A stretch of DNA of 37,257 nt from positions 1-37,257 of the forward strand of contig CAADVV010000256.1 of the NCBI GenBank assembly GCA_900752535.1, read 5' to 3'. Position 1 is the stretch's first letter. The number at the start of each line of letters is the position of its first letter. The translations under genes were made by a program, and so were the position numbers. The notes under the pieces are model-generated. The model saw only the letters and a list, made by a program, of their open reading frames with translations. It was not told where the DNA came from and did no database searches. The stretch is from Bacteroidales bacterium. GTDB taxonomy: Bacteria > Bacteroidota > Bacteroidia > Bacteroidales > Muribaculaceae. Shown one piece after another: positions 31,654 through 37,257 of this stretch.

Positions 31654-33398
31654 TTACTGCCTTAAAGAAAATCTATGCTTTTTCCGGCCGCTGGAAAGGG
31701 GTTCTGAAAAAGTCAGTGGTGTTCAGCCTGCTGCACTCAATCTTTGATATGTTTCAGATCGGCGCTCTTTTTCTGATCCTCAATGGACTGGTGGAAGGAA
31801 TCAAAGGGCAGGATATTCTGTTCGCTTTTCTGCTTCTTTTGGCAGGGGTGATTGGAAAAATCGTTTGCAGTTATATTTCAGACTTTTCACAAACGAGGGT
31901 TGGCTATTTTATGTGCGCGGATAAGCGCATCCATGTGGGCGACAGGATGCAGTATATGCCGATGGGCTACTTTAACAGCCATAGTCTGGGGGATCTGACC
32001 TCTACCGTCACCACAACGATCAGCGATGTGGAGAATAATGCGCCATCGGTTCTGATTACAGTAATCCATGGTTTTATCCATGTAACGGTTATTACCATTG
32101 TAATGTTTTTCTTTGACTGGAGGATTGGTCTGCTGGCTTGCTTGGGGATCGCACTGTTTTTGCTCTGCAACTCCGCCCTGCAAAAGAAATCACAGGAAGT
32201 ATCTCCTAAACGGCAGGCAGCACAGGAGGACTTGGTAGGCGCCACACTGGAATATATCCAGGGTATGGGCATCGTAAAGTCTTTTAATCTCGGTGGTGGG
32301 TCGAACCAAAAAATGAAACAGGCCATTGAGGAAAGCCGCGCACGCAATACAAAATTGGAAACCGTTTTTGGGCCTTACGGAATGGTGCAGCTGTTTGTTT
32401 TACGATTGGCGAGTGTGGCAATCATGTTTTGCTCTATCCTGTTCTATCTGCAAGGCAGCATGACACTGGTGTACTGCTTGCTGATGTGTGTTGCCTCCTT
32501 CCTGATTTTCAGCGAACTGGAGGCAGCGGGAGGAAAGTCCTTTGCCCTTCGGTTGATAGAAAGTTCCATCGACAAGGTGAACGCTATTGACGATACACCA
32601 GTAATGGATTTGTCCGGCAAAGATATTGCTCCGAAAGATACCACGATTGAATTGCAGGATGTTGGCTTTTCTTATGGCGATCACCGAATTTTGAACCATG
32701 TCAACCTGACGATCCCGGCAAAAACCACTACGGCGATAGTCGGTCCGTCTGGCTCTGGTAAAACGACATTGTGTAGCTTGATTGCTCGTTTTTGGGATGT
32801 AGATGAAGGGTGTATCAAACTGGGAGGCACCGACATACGGGAGTATAAGCTGGACAGCTTGCTCTCTAATATCAGTATGGTCTTTCAGAGTGTTTTTCTC
32901 TTTGCGGACAGTATCGAGAACAACATCAAGTTTGGTAAACCGGATGCAACCCATGAAGAAGTCGTCCGAGCGGCAAAGAGTGCGTGCTGCCATGATTTTA
33001 TCATGGCACTTCCAAACGGCTATGATACCGTCATTGGTGAGAGTGGCGCTACTCTATCCGGCGGCGAAAAGCAACGGATTTCGATTGCGCGGGCTATTTT
33101 GAAGGATACCCCTATCATCATTCTGGACGAGGCAACAAGCAGTGTGGACCCGGAAAATGAGGCGGAACTCCAGCAGGCCATTGAGAAACTAACAGAGGAT
33201 AAGACTGTTATTATCATCGCTCATCGACTGAAAACGGTTCGCAACGCCCAGCAGATTGTTGTTATTGCAAATGGAGGAATTGCCCAACGAGGTACACATC
33301 AGGAGTTGATGGAGCAGCCCGGTATTTATGCCGATTTTGTGAATGTTAGAGAAAAGGCGGTTAACTGGAAACTGTCTGGCGACAAACCCCAGCGATAA
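31650..33398 (+). CDS. ABC half transporter, YbtQ/IrtB-like
   Basis: A 582-residue partner of the upstream half transporter, with the same architecture: membrane region about 20-300, Walker A GPSGSGKTT (365-373), signature LSGGEKQR, Walker B IIILDEATSSVD and AHR. The ATGA overlap with the upstream gene indicates a heterodimer made in equal amounts. The two share the family but are diverged, which is common for asymmetric pairs. Confidence 0.88.
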   Translation: MITALKKIYAFSGRWKGVLKKSVVFSLLHSIFDMFQIGALFLILNGLVEGIKGQDILFAFLLLLAGVIGKIVCSYISDFSQTRVGYFMCADKRIHVGDRMQYMPMGYFNSHSLGDLTSTVTTTISDVENNAPSVLITVIHGFIHVTVITIVMFFFDWRIGLLACLGIALFLLCNSALQKKSQEVSPKRQAAQEDLVGATLEYIQGMGIVKSFNLGGGSNQKMKQAIEESRARNTKLETVFGPYGMVQLFVLRLASVAIMFCSILFYLQGSMTLVYCLLMCVASFLIFSELEAAGGKSFALRLIESSIDKVNAIDDTPVMDLSGKDIAPKDTTIELQDVGFSYGDHRILNHVNLTIPAKTTTAIVGPSGSGKTTLCSLIARFWDVDEGCIKLGGTDIREYKLDSLLSNISMVFQSVFLFADSIENNIKFGKPDATHEEVVRAAKSACCHDFIMALPNGYDTVIGESGATLSGGEKQRISIARAILKDTPIIILDEATSSVDPENEAELQQAIEKLTEDKTVIIIAHRLKTVRNAQQIVVIANGGIAQRGTHQELMEQPGIYADFVNVREKAVNWKLSGDKPQR

Positions 33399-33449
33399 AA
33401 AGGAGCCATTATGTTTTCTTTACTGGTACGAATGGCATGGGAGGAACAC

Positions 33450-33824
33450 ATGGAGAAAAAGCGACATACCACCGCATCCGGTGAAGATTACCTGGAGGCT
33501 ATCCTTGTTCTCCAAAAGAAAATGGGCATGGTGCGCTCTGTGGATATAGCCCGGCACTTGGAGGTCACAAAGCCCAGCGTATGCCATGCGGTGGCGACCC
33601 TGCGGGACGGGGGCTTCCTGACGATGGACAGCGACTATTTCCTGCACCTGACTGATGTGGGCCAAGAAGTAGCGGAGCAGATTTATGAAAAGCACCGCTT
33701 TTTTACAGAGCGTTTGATTGCAGCCGGTGTAGACCCGGAAACGGCGGAGCGAGATGCTTGCCGGATAGAACACGTTATCAGTGATGAATCTTTCCGAAAA
33801 CTAAAAAAGGCCACAGAATCATAA
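33450..33824 (+). CDS. DtxR/MntR-family metal-dependent regulator
   Basis: A 124-residue protein with an N-terminal winged helix (SGEDYLEAILVLQKKMGMVRSVDIARHLEVTKPSV) and the short dimerisation domain, without the SH3-like third domain, as in MntR. Probable metal ligands are D13, E16, H82, C104, E107 and H108. The Cys in DACRIEH resembles DtxR/IdeR more than B. subtilis MntR, favouring iron. I prefer ATG 33450 because GGGAGG lies 5 bases upstream; ATG 33411 with AAGGAG upstream is also possible and would add 13 residues. Probable role: repressing the uptake locus when metal is plentiful. Confidence 0.88.
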   Translation: MEKKRHTTASGEDYLEAILVLQKKMGMVRSVDIARHLEVTKPSVCHAVATLRDGGFLTMDSDYFLHLTDVGQEVAEQIYEKHRFFTERLIAAGVDPETAERDACRIEHVISDESFRKLKKATES

Positions 33825-33841
33825 AACATTTGGCCTAACGA

Positions 33842-33883
33842 AAACAGGCAGGCACCGTTTTTGTGGTAGCCTGCCTGTTTCTT
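33842..33883 (+). terminator. Terminator at the end of the cargo locus
   Basis: AAACAGGCAGGC (33842-33853) pairs with GCCTGCCTGTTT (33869-33880), with inner ACC/GGT pairing and a T-rich right flank. It ends transcription after the DtxR-type gene. Confidence 0.82.
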
Positions 33884-33916
33884 ACCTTAAACAAGAATCC
33901 GCAAAATACTTTGTCG

Positions 33917-33949
33917 AAATGCGTCTCTATTTGAGACTGATTTATTTTT
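33917..33949 (+). repeat. Palindromic boundary repeat, copy 9 (degenerate)
   Basis: GTCG at 33913, stem 33917-33927 with 33933-33943 and loop TATTT, containing two adjacent mismatches but also the C-G to T-A replacement. A T-rich tract follows. It marks the right edge of the cargo region. Confidence 0.8.
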
Positions 33950-34097
33950 GATGTTTTTGCGAAAAATGCCGGATAGCATCCTTTCTTATAATCTTTTGAA
34001 AACTTTACTCTTCTTTTGGGGTTTATTCCAAGAAGAAGGATACCTCTGTTGTGATTTGTAATGAAGGCCACCACAAAAGAAAATGGAGGGATCAGCA

Positions 34098-34526
34098 GTG
34101 ACCGTACTGGAGTTTATCCGATACCAGGAATCGACCTTTGAATCCTATTGCCGTGTCTTGATTCGCAACGAGGGCAAGAACGCCCGAAAAGCAATTATAC
34201 GGCGGGCCAGACATGAGATTAACCGCTCTATGTATGACGATCCTCAGCCGGAACCTTCCGGCAAAGAGGACACCTATAACATGGGAAGTGTTACCTTCAC
34301 CGTCCGCGGACTGCCCGTAAAGGTGTCTGACCCCGTGCTGGGAAAGGCCATCGCCTCCCTTACGCCATATCCCCGCGAGGTAGTCTTACGCTTTTACTTT
34401 CTGGATCAGACGGAGAAACAGATCGGAACGTTTTTGAACCGCAACGCCTCGACTGTAAATTACCAGCGGAGCAAGGCACTCAGACGGCTGAAGGAGGCTC
34501 TGGAGGAACTACACTATGGCAAATAG
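34098..34526 (+). CDS. Sigma-70-like factor (region 4) of the ICE
   Basis: A 142-residue protein of the sigma-70-family type common in Tn916/Tn1549-like elements. The C-terminal helix-turn-helix is clear (YPREVVLRFYFLDQTEKQIGTFLNRNASTVNYQRSKALRRLKEAL). The N-terminal half is basic and probably region-2-like. I chose GTG 34098 because GGAGGG lies 7 bases upstream; the ATG at 34083 has no ribosome site. It overlaps the next gene by 11 bases. Likely role: regulating element genes, probably excision or transfer. Confidence 0.85.
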   Translation: MTVLEFIRYQESTFESYCRVLIRNEGKNARKAIIRRARHEINRSMYDDPQPEPSGKEDTYNMGSVTFTVRGLPVKVSDPVLGKAIASLTPYPREVVLRFYFLDQTEKQIGTFLNRNASTVNYQRSKALRRLKEALEELHYGK

Positions 34527-34776
34527 AAAAATTCCCTATTCTACAATCCTTGCCGCCACACAGGGCGACCCGGATGCCATAAACACCATCCTGCGGCACT
34601 TTGATAACTACATAGAGGCTAATTCCTATCATCCCAGCATCGAAGGGTTCCCCGGTTCCGGCGGAGGCTTAAATGTAGACATTAAGGCGCACATTCAAGA
34701 CCGGCTGATACGCCAGATCCTTTATGATTTTGACCCGACTCGCCTGCCTCCCGGCGAGATCCTGGAGGAAGATTGA
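34516..34776 (+). CDS. Helix-turn-helix protein of the HTH_16 type
   Basis: An 86-residue protein with the pattern of the small helix-turn-helix proteins that accompany ICE sigma-like factors (IPYSTILAATQGDPDAINTILRHFDNYIEANS). It starts inside the end of the sigma-like gene, so the two are co-translated. Probable regulator of excision or transfer genes. The assignment is from pattern and context. Confidence 0.8.
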   Translation: MANRKIPYSTILAATQGDPDAINTILRHFDNYIEANSYHPSIEGFPGSGGGLNVDIKAHIQDRLIRQILYDFDPTRLPPGEILEED

Positions 34777-34783
34777 AAGCGGT

Positions 34784-34821
34784 GTCCCCGGCTTGGTAAT
34801 GTCGTTCCTCAAGCCGGGGAC
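34784..34821 (+). terminator. Hairpin after the HTH gene
   Basis: GTCCCCGGCTTG (34784-34795) pairs perfectly with CAAGCCGGGGAC (34810-34821). There is no T run, so it may be a processing or blocking hairpin instead of a classical terminator. Palindrome copy 10 follows directly. Confidence 0.55.
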
Positions 34822-34828
34822 CCACTGA

Positions 34829-34855
34829 AAATGCGTCTCAAATTTAGACGCATTT
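34829..34855 (+). repeat. Palindromic boundary repeat, copy 10
   Basis: Stem AAATGCGTCT (34829-34838) with 34846-34855, loop CAAATTT, with CGAC following the right arm. The consensus AAACGC/GCGTTT is replaced by AAATGC/GCATTT, so both sides changed together. Confidence 0.85.
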
Positions 34856-34860
34856 CGACT

Positions 34861-35158
34861 TTGCGCCAACCGGCACAAGCCCATTATTTTTAATGGACCT
34901 ATGCGGACTGGCGACAGTCTGATTGCCTGTTGCGAATAAGCAGCAGCGTCTTTTTGCACCTTGGAAACCGAATGACCGTCCAAAGGGGATATATGCTCCC
35001 GGCGAAGTATCGCGTCTGCGTGCCAAGGGAACAATACGCCGCTGACAAAGCAGGGGCAGGAACGACTTTGGAGAAAACGGCGCCTATATCAAGGCCGCGT
35101 CCGCACGAGGGCGCGGCCTTGCCATTTTCAAAATCTGATTACAAGAGGAAGATGTCTT
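34861..35158. other. Intergenic region with hairpins, no convincing gene
   Basis: About 300 bases between the HTH gene and a small ORF. Hairpins are visible at 34881-34896 (CCATTA/TAATGG) and 35091-35120 (AAGGCCGCG/CGCGGCCTT). An open frame reading MLPAKYRVCVPREQY from about 34992, with AAAGGGGAT upstream, continues into the small ORF's region in a different frame. I cannot tell whether it is a gene, a decayed gene or a conserved non-coding segment. Confidence 0.45.
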
Positions 35159-35329
35159 ATGGATCGAACATTATCGGTTCCAGCATCCGCTGGCAGTGGT
35201 TCCTCGCCGCAAGTACTATTTATAGACGGCTGCAAGGTCACTATAACGTACAGCGGGCAAAGCAATCCCAATGCAGTGCGGGCTATTCGGGATATATTGA
35301 TTGACAGCATTTCAACACAAAAAGGTTAA
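35159..35329 (+). CDS. Small 56-residue ORF upstream of the recombinase
   Basis: ATG 35159 to TAA 35329. The product ends VLFIDGCKVTITYSGQSNPNAVRAIRDILIDSIS, a beta-hairpin then helix reminiscent of the small TnpW-type proteins next to large serine recombinases, though I cannot confirm the family. AGAGGAAG lies about 8-10 bases upstream. Its position just before the recombinase would suit an accessory or directionality factor. Confidence 0.45.
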   Translation: MDRTLSVPASAGSGSSPQVLFIDGCKVTITYSGQSNPNAVRAIRDILIDSISTQKG

Positions 35330-35333
35330 AAAT

Positions 35334-35362
35334 TTGCGTTTTTTGTTGAAATATGAGATAAT
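35334..35362 (+). promoter_or_regulatory. Promoter of the recombinase gene
   Basis: TTGCGT (35334-35339), 17-base spacer, GATAAT (35357-35362), pointing at the recombinase gene 82 bases downstream. It starts just after the small ORF's stop codon. Confidence 0.6.
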
Positions 35363-35443
35363 AATGGTGTAGATGGCACCTTGAAAATGAGATAGAACTG
35401 GCCGCCATGAATACACCGCACAAAAGAAAGGCGAGGTATTTAC

Positions 35444-37129
35444 ATGGCGGAAACAATCGTTCAAGTAGTCAAAAAAATCGTAAAGCGCGTGGTCTGCCTG
35501 TACCGTGTCTCCACGGTAGGTCAGGTGGAGAAAGACGATATTCCCATGCAAAAGCAATTCTGTCGGGAGTTTTGCCAGCGGCAGGAGGGCTGGGAAATCG
35601 TCAGGGAGTTATCGGAAAAGGGTGTGTCGGGGTTCAAGGTCTCGGCCAAAAAGCGGGATAAGATACAGGAGATCCAGCGCATGGCCTTGGCGGGAGAGTT
35701 TGATATTCTGCTGGTGTTCATGTTTGACCGTCTGGGCCGCAAGGACGATGAGACGCCCTTTGTGGTGGAATGGTTCGTCAATCAGGGCATCGAGGTCTGG
35801 AGCGCGATGGAGGGCCAGCAGCGGTTTGATACCCATGTGGACAAACTGCTCAACTACATACGCTACTGGCAGGCGTCGGGCGAGAGCATTAAAACCTCCG
35901 CCCGTGTCAAGACCCGGATCGGTCAGTTGACCGAACAGGGCTACTACACCGGCGGCATCGTCCCTTACGGCTATCGGCTGGTGAATAAGGGTCGCACCAA
36001 CAAGCGTAACAAAGAGGTCCCCGATCTTGCCATTGACCCTAATGAGGCCGAGGTGGTGAAAGTGATTTTTCAGAAGTATGTCTGCGAGGGCTACGGGGGC
36101 CAGCGGATTTGCCGCTACCTGTCGGAACAGGGCTACCACAACCGCAAGGGCGGAAAAATCGCCACGACCAGTATCAACCGCATCCTCAAAAATCCGCTCT
36201 ATATCGGTATCCTCTGCAACGGGGAGAGTAAATCGGAAGAAGTGCTGACCGAGTTGCAGATTATTGATGTAGAACTGTTTGAGAGGGCACAGACGATGCT
36301 CCAGGAGCGGGCAAAGCCACAGGAAAAGCGGGACGTCCCCCTTACCACAAGGGGGCAGTCCCTTTTGGTGAGAAACATCTTCTGCGGCCACTGTGGGCGG
36401 CGGTTGACTTTGACGACCTGCGGACAACGGTACAGGAAAAAGGACGGCACCGTAGTCACCAAGAGTTATGCGCGGTATCTGTGCAGTTACAACACCCAGC
36501 ACCCCGGAGAATGTTCGGGCCCGGCCAGTTATGGCACCGCGAAACTGGACAGCCTTGTAGACCAGATCATCCGCCTTCAGTTTGAGCGCATACAGACAGC
36601 CCCGCCGCAGGATTTGATCCAGGAACAGCGAGGCCGGGAGGTTGAGGTTGCCAAGGCAAAACTCAATCTGCTGAACATCCAGTATCAGCAAAAGCAGAAG
36701 GACTACCGGGATTTGCAGGCCGAGACGCTGAAAGTCATCCGAGGGGCCAGCCGTTTGAATGTAGATTTGCTCAACAGTGTGGCGGAAGAGACCACCGCGC
36801 ATATCAGCGAACTGGAACAGCAGATAGCGGCGGCAGAGACGGAATTGCGGGAACTGGTGTCCGGGGCCGACCAAGTGAAACGGGATTACGCCCAACTGAT
36901 GAACTGGGCCACACTCTATGACAACTGCTCCTTCGAGGCAAAGAAGATGATTGCAGCACAGTTTATCAAAGCAGTCCGTGTCAAGCGGAGCTACGAGTTG
37001 GAAATTGAGTTCAACGTCTCCTTTTCCGAGTTTCAGCGGCTCTACTTAGAGCCAGAAAAGGAAGGGGAACATAAGCGGGGGCCAGCGCCGCTCCTGGCAT
37101 TTGAGGAAAAAACAAGACAGGCGGTGTAA
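35444..37129 (+). CDS. Large serine recombinase (integrase/excisionase, TnpX/TndX-like)
   Basis: A 561-residue site-specific recombinase that would insert and excise the element. The N-terminal resolvase domain has catalytic S23 (CLYRVSTVGQ), FDILLVFMFDRLGR and GYYTGGIVPYGYRL. The recombinase domain has the NPLYIGI block. A zinc ribbon begins at C314 and C317 (FCGHCGRRL), and a coiled coil occupies about 395-475, as in large serine recombinases. GCGAGG lies before ATG 35444. No arm-site-binding tyrosine integrase is present. Beyond its stop the window holds 128 bases with no gene that I can see; an attachment site may lie there. Confidence 0.94.
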   Translation: MAETIVQVVKKIVKRVVCLYRVSTVGQVEKDDIPMQKQFCREFCQRQEGWEIVRELSEKGVSGFKVSAKKRDKIQEIQRMALAGEFDILLVFMFDRLGRKDDETPFVVEWFVNQGIEVWSAMEGQQRFDTHVDKLLNYIRYWQASGESIKTSARVKTRIGQLTEQGYYTGGIVPYGYRLVNKGRTNKRNKEVPDLAIDPNEAEVVKVIFQKYVCEGYGGQRICRYLSEQGYHNRKGGKIATTSINRILKNPLYIGILCNGESKSEEVLTELQIIDVELFERAQTMLQERAKPQEKRDVPLTTRGQSLLVRNIFCGHCGRRLTLTTCGQRYRKKDGTVVTKSYARYLCSYNTQHPGECSGPASYGTAKLDSLVDQIIRLQFERIQTAPPQDLIQEQRGREVEVAKAKLNLLNIQYQQKQKDYRDLQAETLKVIRGASRLNVDLLNSVAEETTAHISELEQQIAAAETELRELVSGADQVKRDYAQLMNWATLYDNCSFEAKKMIAAQFIKAVRVKRSYELEIEFNVSFSEFQRLYLEPEKEGEHKRGPAPLLAFEEKTRQAV

Positions 37130-37257
37130 CGCCCGCCTGCCCTCAACCGGAAAGCCCTATTTCGACATTACAGTTTTATGCAAGTACATTCCCTGCAAGC
37201 AACTTACTATAAAAATCACCCTAAATTCCTTTTCGCTAAAATCGTTCCGCTTGGATA

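Noticed and set aside
34..34855. The palindrome family as a CRISPR array
   Set aside because: Copies are kilobases apart and separated by genes, with no regular spacers and no cas genes.
34..34855. The palindromes as transposon ends or recombinase target sites
   Set aside because: They do not flank discrete transposase genes or show target duplications, and compensatory changes in the stem suggest RNA function; not fully excluded.
37116..37257. Attachment site or element end after the recombinase
   Set aside because: Expected near here for this ICE type, but I see no duplicated core or known target sequence and the other end is outside the window.

Overview
The window is most of an integrative and conjugative element (ICE) of the Tn1549/CTn type found in gut Bacillota. 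The GC-rich backbone, strong GGAGG-type ribosome sites, TTG/GTG starts and gene families (MobC, MobA-type relaxase, PcfB, VirD4, PrgI, VirB4, CD1108-like NlpC/P60 protein, sigma/HTH pair, large serine recombinase) suggest an Oscillospiraceae-like host of the Flavonifractor or Faecalibacterium kind. This is inferred from composition and gene content; no taxonomic marker gene is present. The window starts inside the element. The right end probably lies near or just past the recombinase, but I could not identify an attachment site.

Layout. 80-4297: DNA processing genes (unknown protein, MobC, relaxase, unknown protein, PcfB, ArdC-like protein). 4298-4638: a strongly structured non-coding block. 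4639-11682: a surface module (membrane-anchored exported protein, sortase, 1731-residue Cna-B repeat adhesin). 11761-12663: pentapeptide-repeat protein. 12677-19654: the type IV secretion core (VirD4, pilin-like protein, VirB6-like protein, MT-A70 methylase, PrgI/VirB3-like protein, VirB4), interrupted by one oppositely oriented membrane-protein gene with its own promoter. 19697-20635: a divergent XRE regulator/SLOG-protein pair around an operator. 20700-23662: NlpC/P60 wall hydrolase and a PAPS-reductase-like PP-loop protein.

23720-33880 is cargo that is visibly more AT-rich: an AraC regulator, an Opp/Nik-type ABC importer (two permeases, two ATPases, lipoprotein receptor), two fused permease-ATPase half transporters resembling YbtP/YbtQ or IrtA/IrtB, and a small DtxR-type metal regulator. 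It reads as a metallophore or chelated-metal uptake locus with no biosynthesis genes. 34098-37129 holds the sigma-like/HTH pair, a small 56-residue ORF and the serine recombinase.

The most striking unexplained structure is a family of ten palindromes (consensus arm GTCGAAACGCGTCTC, 5-nt loop usually AATTC or GATTT), all in the same orientation, at gene boundaries throughout the backbone and absent inside the cargo. Several lie only 15-35 bases upstream of a start codon, so downstream genes must be transcribed through them or from very near them. Substitutions preserve pairing in several copies (C-G to T-A, or G-U wobble), which points to selected RNA hairpins. Other notable points are a possible ribosome-site switch in front of the adhesin gene, an adhesin that ends at LPRTGY with no hydrophobic tail, and a Lys in place of the Gln expected in its thioester-like motif.
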